Shown here in pieces: positions 36,080 through 47,311 of a stretch of DNA of 64,000 bases (its first letter is position 1; each line of letters starts with the position of its first letter). This DNA comes from Scytalidium lignicola. Lineage: Eukaryota; Ascomycota; Leotiomycetes. Under the pieces are notes generated by a model, which ran no database searches, was not told where the DNA came from, and saw only the letters and a program-made list of their open reading frames with translations. Where the stretch lies: the NCBI GenBank assembly GCA_002812745.2, contig NCSJ02000105.1:62001-126000 (forward strand), written 5' to 3'. The position numbers were made by a program, and so were the translations under genes.

Positions 36080-36548
36080 TTAGCCCGCACACGCCACAAT
36101 TGTGTTGAATAACGATTCCAGTACCTAAGATATATGTGGTCAGCAGCAAATAGCATAATTAAATCATTGCTCCGGACTCACCAGGTACCCCGAAACCGCC
36201 CCCTTTTTCAATAATGCGGAAGTTATTGATCCCTTGTTCAATCAAGCGCGCCGAGACCAACTGACCCCCGTATCCGCCTCCAATTATCACCACGTCACAA
36301 TCCAGATATATGGGGCCCCGAGAGAAACTAGGAGTATAGCTATCCTTGATATAACGCGCGAGAGAACCTTCTATTGGTCTATATTGATTAATACCACTAC
36401 GGTAGAAGCGCTTGTCTCGTTCAGCCGCGTACTTGGCATTTAGAGCTTCAGGATCGAAGTTGAGGTCATCAGATTTGTCTTTTCCCTGCATCGGCAAAGA
36501 AGGCGCGACAAAAGTCTGTGTCGCCTTTAGTGCAATACTAGGGGCCAT
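36080..36548 (-). pseudogene. Baeyer-Villiger monooxygenase relic, N-terminal fragment
   Basis: From the ATG 36548 the frame reads a typical BVMO N-terminus: ALNAKYAAERDKRFYRSG, then the FAD-binding Rossmann motif VVIIGGGYGGQLVSARL and FRIIEKGGGFG. After that the expected GTWYWNRYPG is broken. The DNA GGTACCTGG is present but out of frame by one base in a G run. A donor GTGAGT follows, and after an acceptor near 36113 the bases TACTGGAATCGTTAT still encode YWNRY. Beyond this the similarity stops and no catalytic domain follows. So the gene is both shifted and truncated. It most probably belonged to the tailoring genes around it. If the shift were a sequencing error, the truncation would remain. 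Confidence 0.75.
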
Positions 36549-37341
36549 AGTTCTATAGTAGCTTTTGCAGTAACTATGAGGAGCAGTTCTCACGTCCCTT
36601 TTTTATGAGATGTATACAACACACTACTATACACGGCTTAACTTTCTACCGAGATCGTTTATAAGATATTGATATGCGGCTTGACTGATATTCCGGAGAT
36701 CTTTCATGATTATCTTGTGGTTAGATGGATTTCATAGACCGCCGGGGTCCAATTCCGCGGGGATTAAGATAAATACCGATGCCTTACAAGAGGTTAATAC
36801 AAAATCTTCCTCTGACTTATCTAACCCTCTACTGCTGTTTCTCTATTTAGGAACACCTATCTAATATAGCCTAACTGCTCATACTATAGTATATTTCTCT
36901 CGAGATTGTATATCCCTTGATATACTAGGTTCTAGCTCATAAGATTACTGCTTTCGCGGGCTAGATGACAGTTTTACTAAATCACTCAAACGTCTACCCT
37001 TATAGTACACTCACTGATAAAAGAGGATGAAGTTATCCTGTTTACCAAAAGCTCACTTAGATCTAAAATATCTCAAATATATTAGAATTAATAAAATCGC
37101 CATCGCCCTCGTGTATCTAGCAGCACTTTTAATGGTATTCTGCTGCATCTTATATAGCTTGAACCATTATAGCTTATTAGTCCTTAGCCCATTTATTTCT
37201 AGTAAAGAGTAAAACTACTGCGCTTAAGATCAAAAAATTAACAATAATATATTGTAAGTCTATTGTTGTAAATAAAACCGTGGCAGAGAAACTACGCATG
37301 TATCCTGAATTACTGTACTCTATCTCTTAAGTAGCTCTTTC
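36549..37341. other. Intergenic, AT-rich
   Basis: No gene, repeat or RNA recognised; short open frames only. Confidence 0.5.
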
Positions 37342-37824
37342 TCAAACCGGTCCTTGCATTACCGAAGCATCTCCCTGAGTCCAAATGACATTCAACACCA
37401 ATTTCTTAATCTTCCACTCGCCCGCTTCATCCTTGACAAGATCAACGGAGTACTGTCCACCCACTGTGTATTTCGGCCCATCTGGTTCCCTGCCTCTCCC
37501 GGGCGGACTATGCTGGGCGAGCGAAGTAGCAGTGAGCGAAGCAGTATCGGCTCCATCCTTAACGTCCACACGGGCCATACTAATGTTGTGTGTAGTATCC
37601 ATAGGTCCAACCCTGTCGAGGATGTGAGTGCGGATCAGGGAGAGGTTGGGAATGACTCGTTTCTGGTCGTCGTGAAGTTCAAAAACAACGTCCTCTCCAG
37701 CCCATGCAGAATTGAAGATCGGAGTGTCATGATGGTCGCAGCCAAGAAGTGCTCGGTAGACAGTGTCGATGATGGCTTCGCGCTGGCTGAGAGAGGAGAG
37801 GGAGTGCGGATATGACTGAGACAT
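37342..37824 (-). CDS. SnoaL/NTF2-like protein, 160 aa
   Basis: Small single-domain protein of the SnoaL-like (NTF2 fold) superfamily. Fungal members act as polyketide cyclases, dehydratases or isomerases or have no known activity. The first ATG in frame is 37824 (MSQSYPHSL); the frame continues upstream to 37845 only through a TTG. The sequence follows the fold: an N-terminal helix (SQREAIIDTVYRALLGCDHH), WAGEDVVFELHD, a hinge with LDRVGPMDTTHNISMARV, then a Gly/Pro insertion and the C-terminal strands YSVDLVKDEAGEWKIKKLVL. There is no intron or signal peptide. It is transcribed divergently from the Zn2Cys6 gene at 38163 across a 338-bp shared promoter, which suggests co-regulation. Confidence 0.8.
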   Translation of the reverse strand: MSQSYPHSLSSLSQREAIIDTVYRALLGCDHHDTPIFNSAWAGEDVVFELHDDQKRVIPNLSLIRTHILDRVGPMDTTHNISMARVDVKDGADTASLTATSLAQHSPPGRGREPDGPKYTVGGQYSVDLVKDEAGEWKIKKLVLNVIWTQGDASVMQGPV

Positions 37825-38162
37825 TTTGACAACGAATTTGATCAATAGTAGAATAAATATGTGGATTGTGTTAGTTGCTAATTAGGATTTATAATGCCCC
37901 TTTAAATGAAAACGCAAATGCCCTGAGCTTGCTTCTCAGGGCATGTATAGATGTGTATAACCTCCGTGGAGATTTCGGACTTTAGCAAAATTCCAGTCGT
38001 GACCGGCAAAGTACGTAAGCTACGGTTGAAACAACGGAAATTTTCAACGAAGTCCGACTCGTGTTTCCCTTCCGTAAGACGTGCTTGACGGATCCCGTAT
38101 CCTCCCAGAAGCCATAATTCCACGGTAAGGACATCGACAGGTGATATCTCTCTCGAATTAGG
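37825..38162. promoter_or_regulatory. Divergent promoter, SnoaL-like / Zn2Cys6 regulator
   Basis: A 338-bp head-to-head intergenic region. It contains TCCG-N9-CGGA at 37963-37979, with the 12-mer GGAGATTTCGGA at 37968-37979 that recurs upstream of the reductase gene at 40780-40791. Paired CGG half-sites are the usual target of Zn2Cys6 proteins, so the divergently encoded regulator is the natural candidate. Confidence 0.5.
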
Positions 38163-40634
38163 ATGGACAGGCCAAAGATACACCGGAGCGCCAAATGGGG
38201 TGCTGCCTGTGCCCCGTGTGTGGTAGCGAAGACGCGCTGCGTTCGCAGCATATCTTCGGGGGCAAAGTGTGATCGATGCCATAGCTTGGAGAAACATTGT
38301 TCAGATCAGGTCCACAGGCCAAGGAAGAAGAGAGAAGCCAAATCCTCGTACGTTCACATGTGCACACATTTATACTCTCCTGTACTTATTTCTATATTTT
38401 ACTCTTATCTTGACTCCCAATAAATGTTTAAACGGCTTTCTGACCCTGGAGCTGTCTTTCATTTATTACTCTTGGACCGTCTCTTGACTTCGCCTGACAA
38501 GTACTAATTTTAATAGGAAAACGGCTCAGCTAGAAGTGAGACTCAATAATCTGACTGATGCCCTCCAATCACCCGGACAAGGAGGAAATCCACCTGTACT
38601 TGATAGGTCGCCGAAGAGCAATCAAGGTAATCTTGCATATATTTATGCCTCATCATCGGTCAGCACCGAAGTCCAAGCTCAAGAACCGCCAAGTGAGGAG
38701 CAAACTACCTGGAATATCCCAGTGTCTAGCTTTCGTTCTAATGCAAGAACATTTACAGCGTGCACGTGCAGAGGACCAGTGAGCAAGGATGATCTTGTGC
38801 CCTTAGAACTAGACGAGACTTTGTTGTCCATCTTTATGAATCAGCTTTCTACAAAATTCCCGTTTGTCATCATTCCAGCTGGCACAACAGCCAGGCAACT
38901 GCAGGAAACTCGTCCATTTCTCCTGAAGGTGATCCGAATGGTGGCGTCTGTCCGACATTTGCGGTCGATGAGGGGACAAAGTCGCGCTGTCATCCAACAT
39001 ATCTCCGATGCGATGCTCATGAGATCCGAGCGTTCCCTGGATTTGCTCCAAAGCATACTGGTCATCTTGGGATTCTACCATTATCATTGCATGACTCACG
39101 CACAGTTCAATAATCTGACACATTTAGCAGTGAGCCTTATAGAAGATATGGATTTGAGTACACCTCCCAAATCTCAAGAAAGGAGAAACCAGCTGCCTCT
39201 AATCCGTGCTGAGAATCCGAGGTCTAGAACAAATGAAGAGAGAAGAGCCTTGGTTGGCGTCTGGTATATGAGCTCAAAGTGAGTTTGATATCATCTAAAT
39301 AACTCCCTTAGGATACAACAGTAACTCCATAGCAGTGCCGCTCTAGTTGTCAAACAGTTCGAGCCTGTGAGGTACGCTAAGTATCTAAACCAATGCCTGC
39401 AAGAACTTGAAGATGCTGCAGAGTATGAGACAGACCAGCTCGCTGTACAACTGGTCCGTATACAGCATCTCACCGAGAAAATCTTCTATTTCCACAGCAG
39501 GGATCAAATAGTGGACGAACTGCCAGGGATACCGACAGTCCCAACGACAGCACGTCTAGAGGCATTCCAGATTGAGCTGGACAGACTCTGGAATGCACTA
39601 CCCCGGAGTCTCAAATCCGACTGTGAGAAGGTCTTCGTGTTCTAAAATGTCACTGTTACGATGCTAACGCCATATGCGAGACAGTCATTCTATCTTGCCA
39701 TTACAATAGTGCTTACCTATGGCTCTTTGAGCCATTTCTAGCGGGGGCACATCTCCCAGATGATGAATCTCAATCTCTCGGCTCGCTTTCACTCGAAGGC
39801 TTGTCAATATTTGACGTCTTCTCGAGCTTCACAGCCGCACTCAAGGCCTGGTTCGATCACTGGCTCTCCATCCCCGTCTGCTCCTACTTCTATTTACCTC
39901 AGCCTACCTCCGCTCAGCTCATCCATGCCTCCATAACTCTTACACGCTGGGTGAGAGTAGCCGGTGCGAGTGTGCTCAGGCTATCTAGTAGTGGTACCAC
40001 AGCACCCCGAAAAGAAGGCTCGATTTTCTGTCACCCCATGCCGGCTTTCAGTGGTATTCCAGAATGCCCGGATTTAGGCCTACCACAACCTTCTATCTCA
40101 GCCTTCACCCCGCCCCTCTCTGCCCAAACACTCAATAGGCTCAGGGATCAAGTTCTCGCACAACCTGGGCTCCACGTTGATGTCTTCGGCATCCTAGACG
40201 CAATGACAGTTCGTTTCAAGTCCGCAAAGAAAGAAATGACGGCGGCACAGGGTGGAGCGTGGAATAATGACACATGGGATCTTGCTGCAGAACACCTCGA
40301 GATAAAGAAGTCCAGAGTCGAGAAGTGGTGCGAGACGGTCGCTATAGTTGTGGGCGAAGAGAGAAACCGACCAACTGATGCCTCTAATTTCGTTGATCAA
40401 GAGAGCGGAAAGGCTGTAAATATGCTAGGAGGGCGAGGCATTGGCAGTCTCGAATGGTTCCTATTAAAGAGTGGCCAGGAAAACAGGCAGTGGGAGAGTG
40501 ACCTGTTTGATGAATTCATGAAGGACATTAATACGACAGATCCGCTCGACTCATCTGATAGCTGGGGCACTGGTGTACTTGACGAGATAGGATTGATGAA
40601 CGTGCCGAGCATGGAAGGATATGCACAGAATTGA
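38163..40634 (+). CDS. Zn2Cys6 transcription factor, 728 aa
   Basis: Nuclear regulator, probably of the surrounding cluster. Exons are 38163..38347, 38517..39278, 39333..39622 and 39685..40634 (introns 169, 54 and 62 nt). The zinc cluster lies at the very N-terminus, with cysteines at 16, 19, 26, 36, 39 and 46 and a basic linker (RPRKKREAK). A short heptad-like linker (AQLEVRLNNLTDAL) follows. The middle region (LSTKFPFVIIPAG, ETRPFLLKVIRMVASVRHL, RRALVGVWYMSS, YAKYLNQCLQELE) matches that of the second regulator at 57929-59876, so the two are distant paralogues. The C-terminus is acidic (FDEFMKDINTTDPLDSSDSW), fitting an activation domain. The acceptor at 39684 is the only one that keeps frame. 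Confidence 0.92.
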
Positions 40635-40910
40635 GGGCTTGTCGGTCAACTTCCATTGCGATACTAGCTAGAAGGACAGCTTTCCAATAAATTCCACACT
40701 GGACCCTAACTTTTGTCCCTTCCTCTGCGGAGACGGAGGGATTCTTGTTCCGTCGAAGCTGCTTTTCCTTAAATTCCACGGAGATTTCGGAGAAAAATAG
40801 GCTCCCTTTCCCGAGCACTATTGTTTAAATATGAAGAAGTTTCGTACCTTTGGCTACAGCTCGTGGATACCATCACATGATCTAGATCTCCTATTTCTAT
40901 AGCAGCCACC
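40635..40910 (+). promoter_or_regulatory. Promoter of the reductase gene with shared 12-mer
   Basis: GGAGATTTCGGA at 40780-40791 is identical to the site in the SnoaL/regulator promoter. A further CGGAGACGGAGGG lies near 40729-40741. Candidate binding sites of the adjacent Zn2Cys6 protein; binding is inferred. Confidence 0.45.
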
Positions 40911-41681
40911 ATGAAGGTGCTCTTACTTGGAGCCACAGGCAATGTCGGTAGCCGGGCACTCCCAGCCTTAATCAAACACGGTCACACAGTAATTGCCTAC
41001 GTCCGCTCAGCAAGAAAGGTCACGCCAGCGATGCGGGCTATCCTGGCTGACGTTATCGTAGGCTCAGTCACAGACAAGACGGCACTGAAGAATACCATCC
41101 TTACCCATAACTGCGACGCTGTTTTCCATGCTGCTGGCCTGGCACAGCTTTGGAGCCACTCCAAAAATCACGAGTACAACACCATCTTCGCTACCGTCGT
41201 GGCTGCCGTCGTGGAAGCTCGACAGGAGCGAGGCGGCGTTGCAATCCGTGCCTGGTTAATGTCTGGCTTCCCTATGATGGACAGCGTCAAGCATCCATAT
41301 CTTATCGGTGACTACTTGCCACTTTTCCCCGAGCACCGCCAAAATGTAACCTTTATTCGAACGCAAGACGAAGCAGACATCGCCTGGTCACTATTCTGCG
41401 CCAGCGAGATGACACCCAAGCACAAGGACGCTCTGATTCCCGCGCCTGACGATTGTTCGGCCGACAATGTGGTGGCGAAGGCAGACTCACCTCCCGGGTG
41501 GCGGAACAGCCTGAAGTGGGTGCCATTGATGGGGACATTGTTGAATATCTTGGTTCAAGCAGGCAGTTACGCTACTTGTATAGAGGATCCAGTAGACTTC
41601 ATTGCTGTTGACTTTACCAAGGGACTGCAGAGCGAATTTGTGAATAAGAGAATAGCTTTAAAGCTAAAGACTAAATTATAA
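40911..41681 (+). CDS. NAD(P)-binding Rossmann protein, atypical SDR/NmrA-like, 256 aa
   Basis: Intronless from the ATG 40911 (CCACCATGAAGG, good context). The N-terminal dinucleotide-binding motif is VLLLGATGNVGSRALPALI (GxxGxxG type), followed by VIAYVRSARKV, then DAVFHAAGLAQLW. The C-terminal half contains TFIRTQDEADIAW and a substrate-side region ending VDFTKGL. The catalytic YxxxK of classical SDRs is not obvious, which fits atypical SDRs that act as reductases, epimerases or redox sensors. It lies just downstream of the regulator gene and shares a promoter 12-mer with it and the SnoaL-like gene. A tailoring or reductase role is inferred from context. Confidence 0.8.
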   Translation: MKVLLLGATGNVGSRALPALIKHGHTVIAYVRSARKVTPAMRAILADVIVGSVTDKTALKNTILTHNCDAVFHAAGLAQLWSHSKNHEYNTIFATVVAAVVEARQERGGVAIRAWLMSGFPMMDSVKHPYLIGDYLPLFPEHRQNVTFIRTQDEADIAWSLFCASEMTPKHKDALIPAPDDCSADNVVAKADSPPGWRNSLKWVPLMGTLLNILVQAGSYATCIEDPVDFIAVDFTKGLQSEFVNKRIALKLKTKL

Positions 41682-42518
41682 AACAAAATCAGCTTTAGGT
41701 GCTTAGAACTGACGATATTAGTTGTATTTATAACGCTAAAATTAAGTTTCAAGACAGTACAATTAGTATCTAGATTAAACTACTTATAAATAACGGCTAA
41801 TTACCCCATAGTAGAATAATTTATTAAGATTATTGGTGTAGAAGAGTGAGATCTACGAAGGCACACAGCTAGGATTTATTAAGTTATTTCTCTTCCCGAC
41901 CTCCCCGCGTCTGCCGCTGGAAATTCCATGATTGGCGGTGCTCTTGGAGCTGCTGCTGCTCGTCGCCAACGGCGCATAACATTACGGCGCAACCACTACA
42001 GTAATTAGTTCTTCAATCAATCATAATGAATTGAAGTAACCTGTGTTCGTTCCTGCAGCGCACGACAGCAGAAAGGCATCCGAAAGCAAATCAAACTTCA
42101 CGATTCGGTTACATCAAACTACAGCATCGCCAACCCGATCGCACAAAGAAAAGCCCGTGATCTTACTCATGTTTCCTTTTGGTTTTGCTTTGGCTTTGGC
42201 ATTTGGTTGAGGTTGAGGTTGGTTTTCTTTTTCTTCTTCTCTCCTTTGCCAGCCTACTCGAAGTAACCAATAACCACCTCAGCGCGCTACCCGCGCGGAT
42301 TGAGAGGGAAGCCCGAAAGAAGGTAAATAAATGGCCAGCTCCATCCCCCCGCAATCGACGACGACGCTGAATCCCCTCCACTTCGACTTCGACTGCACTG
42401 CATTGGTCTCGACCTCGACTCGACTCGACTTAACTTAAACGTGGCCGCCCATATCTGTGAATTCATAGTCCAACAGCTCTCCTCAAACCCACCTCTACTT
42501 GCACCGTATGTAACCAGG
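41682..42518. other. Intergenic
   Basis: Contains a G/T-rich low-complexity stretch at about 42179-42240 (TTTGGCTTTGGC, GGTTGAGGTTGAGG). Promoter region of the methyltransferase gene. No gene was supported. Confidence 0.45.
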
Positions 42519-43870
42519 ATGCCACCGAAACAAGCCGATCTCTCAGAGCCAGCGAGTCTATTCTCGTCGATCGCGCAGGACGCAGATGGCGCTGGTATCC
42601 GGGACGCAGAGTTACAGCCCCAGGGCAACGCGCAGGCTGATATTGAGGCTGATGTTAGACGTCTTTGTTGATATCTTTCATCTCGAACGTCCATGGCTAA
42701 TTCCAGTGTGCCCGTGTAGTTCTTCAGCGACAGCGGCTACGATGAAGAGGTATGTCCTTGACAGAGCAAAAACAATTCTCAATCTCAATGCGGCAAAACG
42801 ATTTGCCTGCGGTTGATTAGTAAACCCTCCGCAACAAGAGCTAAGAAAGACACTCCATCTCTAGTCCCTCCATGTCTCGGTCTCCTCTCTCTCCTCCTCG
42901 ACTTTCGAATACCACTACGAACATGGCCACCGCTACCACCGATCGGGCCAAACCCTCCTACCTAACGACGAGACCGAACAGGATCGTCTGGACCTGCAAC
43001 ACCATATATTCCGCCTCATCCTAGACGGCCGCATTACCCATTCGTCGCTGCCTCCGCCCAGTTCCAAGATTCTCGACGTCGGCACCGGCACCGGCATCTG
43101 GGCCATTGAAATGGGCGATATTCTCCCCTCAGCCACCATCGTGGGCATCGATCATTCCCCCATCCAGCCCACCTGGGTCCCGCCCAATGTCAGCTTCGAG
43201 ATTGACGATGTCAACAAGCCCTGGCTGCAGGAGTCTGGTTCCTTCGACTTCATCCATATCCGCACCATGGCCGGCAGTATCACCGACTGGCCTGCCCTCT
43301 TCGCCCAAGTCTTCCGCGTGCTCAAGCCTGGCGGTCGAGTGGAAGTCTCGGAGTTTGCCCTAGCCTGGGAATGCACCGACGGCACCTTCAATCCGAATTC
43401 CAACTCCGCCACGTGGACGCGGAATTTCCATCGTATCGCCACCGAGGTTCTGCACATTGACTTCAATCCCATACCTAAGATCCCGAGCTGGCTCAGTGAT
43501 ACTGGGTTTGCTGATATTAGAAAGTTCGATAAGATCGTGCCTGTGGGACCTTGGCCTAAAGACCCACGGTTGAAGAATATTGGCCGCTACTTCCTGAGTA
43601 ATATGCTCGAGTCCGGCGTGGAGAATTATACGATGGCACTTTTTACTAAGGCTGGGTGGGATGCTACTAGTGTGCATGCCATGGTTGGTGGAGTTAGGAA
43701 GGAGTTGCTGGATAGCAGGATCCATGCTTTTACGAGGGCGTACGTTTCCTTACTTATTCCTCCCCATTTCTCTATTTGTTTGTATTGTAGTCTGCATTAT
43801 CTTTGACTAACGCTCGCTTTTGTTTTATAGTTGGTTCATGACGGGTACGAAACCGTGGAACGCAACTTGA
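42519..43870 (+). CDS. LaeA-like SAM-dependent methyltransferase, 359 aa
   Basis: Class I methyltransferase of the LaeA/LAE1-like family, which includes velvet-associated regulators of secondary metabolism and many cluster members. Exons are 42519..42653, 42720..42749 (a 30-nt microexon, FFSDSGYDEE), 42865..43739 and 43831..43870. Family signatures are FEYHYEHGHRYHR, LPNDETEQDRLDLQHHIFRL, the SAM motif ILDVGTGTGIWAIEMGD, and the hallmark SPIQPTWVPPNVSFEIDD. Then come FDFIHIRTMAGSITDW and LKPGGRVEVSEF. The microexon and the donor GTTAGA at 42654 are the least certain points, but they restore the classic N-terminal acidic segment. Likely cytosolic or nuclear. Since many such genes occur per genome, a pathway methyltransferase is as likely as a global regulator. 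Confidence 0.88.
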
Positions 43871-46800
43871 TTTATCAGAACGGTCCACAGGATATCTCCG
43901 ACCATTCCTCCCTTATTGTATCCATAAAACAATACATAAGGCATGGCACTTCTCATTTTAGCTGAGGAAATCTCACAGCATAGGTTATTGAAGACCTAGA
44001 GGACGTCATGCTGCACTGCAAGAATACGATGGAGGATATCTATTTGACTTGGTATGTAAAGGCGATCAACTCCCTTGAAAACTCATATCACCAAAGCGTG
44101 AGAGGGACGTTTTGGTTAGAATTAAACCACAGTGATGTATACGTACTTAGAGGATTTGGAATCAAACGTAAGGTTAATACTTACGAATGATATGCGCAGG
44201 ACGGAAGGTGGCTGTTATATACCCAATGGTTTATTAGATATTGGAACGATGGAAAACATATGAGACAATACGAACTTATGAGGTGTAGCAGACGGAAATC
44301 TGCCAGGAAGTAACGGGGTTGGTGGGCTAGCGGGCTAGGCTACTGTGACCTGTAGCTCGGCGACAGGCCCTTTCCAACTATAAAAGCACTATTCTCCTTC
44401 ATAGTTAAAAGAACCAGAGCTCAACTTGTATTCTAACTTTCTAGTTTGAAATGTTATTATACTAGAATATTGACGTTTCCTAACTATCTAGCTCACATGA
44501 CCTTGCGCCGCCTTTTTCTCAGGGGCTACCGCCAAGGCGAACGCTTTGGCGTTTAAATCTGTGTCGTCAATGTAATTAATTACTACGTAGTTCACATGAC
44601 ATATGGTTGCTTGTTCACTTCTAAAATCAATTGATTTAGAAATATTTTACACTTATAAGGACCGTCATGGAATAATGGCGTAAGCTAAGCTTGCATTTAT
44701 ATTTCCTTATATATACTATTAACCTCGTAAAAGTGAGTTTTAGGGAGGCTACCGTAAAAGTCTACAACTATATAACTAATGACTAGGTTCAGAGACATTT
44801 CTTATGGTATAGCATATTCAAACGTGCATCTTTTGAACGGTTCCTTACTCCTCCGCAATAAAATTTCACGTAGAGATATATTATTGGGAAGAGCGTATGT
44901 TATACAACTCGAAATTTGATTGCAATGTTCTTCGACTGTCACAGAAGCTTCTTATTCGCAAAGTGTTCGATTATCGACTTAACCAAGGGAGTCCTAAATC
45001 ACGGCTCTGATCATTAATAGTCGACATCTCCTAGCCTGTAAGTTCTGCGAATCTTAGCAGTGAATGGTTTTGAATATGCCCACATGATTACGATTGAACA
45101 ATGAGCGATATTGATAGTCCCTAGATTAGCAGCTGCAGTGCTATTCTTGGCAATGACTGAAGTCTTGCTCAAAGCTCTATTATTCATCCTTACATGCGCG
45201 GAAACAGAGCCAAGTTGTCAAACCTAAGTCTTTTCTATCGCAGCAACTTTGTCCCTCTAGCGTTGCGACAACCTACTCCTAGCTCATCTTCACACAGACT
45301 GAACACTGATTTCTACAACTGCCGAGTAAGGTCTTCTACCATCAAGGGTCTAGATATAACTCAAAACACCCGCTTTATTTTGTTTGCGACGCTGGCTCCA
45401 TGGTTCGCAAATAAGTAGATTGCCGAAATCGAACGGTCTGGTTGCAACTATACTCCATGGTTAAAAAATTAGATAGATTGCGAGTTGCAGTAGGTTCCTA
45501 GCAGAAACGACTGAATTACCACGCACGTGCCATGGACTTGATCCAAGCTCGGAGGAAACGCTGTGGAAGGTCCCACAGAGAAGAGCCTTTTTTACTTAGG
45601 GTCGTGGTTGCTGCCAACGAAGAAGATGATCTGGACTTCACTAACCAAAGGACCAAGCCAATATGCTACTCCAGTACTTACGTAGAATAATTTTGTCACC
45701 TTACCAGACCTGCTATGATCCATCCGTAAGGGTCCTTCAGTGAGGTACGGTAAAAACTTTAGCAGGGGATGAAGGGACATGGGGCCTTAATTCAGTAATT
45801 TGCTACGCTGCTTTTGTACATAAGGTTCTTCTGTAGTTCTTTGGGTCCTTGGTTAAAAGAGCGCCGAGTTGCCATATCCAGTTAGTAAAGTACGGTGTTT
45901 CAATTCCTTGCTAGTGATCCCTCTCTTACTTTACTCCGTATGGTCTTGCCACTGTTGCCACGCCACGCATGCGCCACGTATGCGCCACAGTGCATTGGCA
46001 GCTGCTGCTGTGTGACAGATTTCCATTTGTGGAGCTGGAGATCATCGTGATGCATAAACACCGTTAGACGGCACAATAGATTCGCATGATTTCGCCATGC
46101 GTGAATCTGACGTGCGTTGGATGGTTGAATGGCAGGATGGCTCTGAATAAAAAAATTTNTTTTTTTGAAACGTCTAATTAGGAATACAGCCTGCCAACAT
46201 GTCCCTGTCAGTGTGTGAGTGTGGTGGCTGGTGGCAATATGATACGCCCAGAAATCACTCTAGAAAGGTAGCAGTTATGCAAATGCATAATTACTTTACC
46301 TTCAAACAAGGGAGCATGATTAGCCCGTTTATCTCAGACAAACAAGCTTAAACCAGGTAAATTTCATAATTCCAAATCAAGTCATTATGCGTTTGCATAA
46401 CCGACCAAGGAGATGGGTCCAAGACAAGTCGCGATGATCCTCCGACCTATCCGGCAGTTCATTTGCAGACATGCGACAACTTCCTGTTTCGGAATTACCA
46501 AGCGGTATAGGCTATGCTAGGTAACATCAAGAGGGTCTTGTGCAACAGATTGATTTTCCTTGAAGGATTCTCGCAGCGTTGGAAAGCGCATGGAAGGTCG
46601 TAGTTGATTGGCAGGCATGAGGGTCAGCAATCTGACGTAGGATGCTTGCAGTATATTGAGGTCTCAAGGCAGCAGTTTAACAACCTACCACAGCACAGCA
46701 CCAGCCGCTAAACCCTCTCCAGGAAATGCGATGTGGAGAAGATGAGTTATTATTTTGGGTTTTTAACTAGCAAATCCCTTCAGCAATCGTGGCGTATCGC

Positions 46801-47311
46801 TCCAGGAAGGATTCGCCTACCCTGGCTATCCCCTTAGTTACCGGTCCGATCTGCTAACTTGACGTATTGACGGGACAAGGCATGTTACAAATATTGCAAG
46901 GAAGATTTTATTTTCTGGAGGGATTTCTTAGATTTTTCCCAAGTCCATTGAGTATTATATTCCTTTTTAGAATCTGACGGGAGTTTTTAAAAATACCCTA
47001 CAAATAAATAATGCATCACCTAAAAGTTTCACTTTCATAAAGTTATCTATACTATACTTAATTCCTATTTAACCTAAGAGTAGTTGGTAAATTCTATAAC
47101 CNTTTTTTAAAACTTCCGTGGAATTCTAATAACATATCAACAGACCCACTGCCGATTGGTATGTCCGATGCTGCGATATTCGGAAGGAATAATCAGACAT
47201 GGAGATGTGCGGATCCACAGCGTTGCACCCGCATGGTGCTGTATTAGATTATGCTTCCACTTCTAGGCAACCAGAAAAGGGAGATATACATAAAAGGAAA
47301 GTGTACATGTG
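43871..47311. other. Long intergenic region
   Basis: 3.4 kb without a supportable gene, AT-rich. It holds a short inverted-repeat pair at 46270-46408, two N-marked homopolymers (46159 and 47102) and a CGCCAA..TTGGCG stem near 44528-44550. Open frames such as 44008-44190 and 45194-45418 lack protein features. Confidence 0.5.
46270..46408. repeat. Short inverted repeat pair, possible small foldback element
   Basis: AGTTATGCAAATGCATAATT near 46272 pairs imperfectly with the reverse complement of CATTATGCGTTTGCATAACC near 46384-46403. The arms are about 20 bp and the interior about 90 bp. No clear target-site duplication was seen, so a MITE origin is only possible. Confidence 0.35.

Noticed and set aside
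44008..44190. 60-aa frame after the LaeA-like gene
   Set aside because: Out of frame with that gene, no protein features; probably chance.
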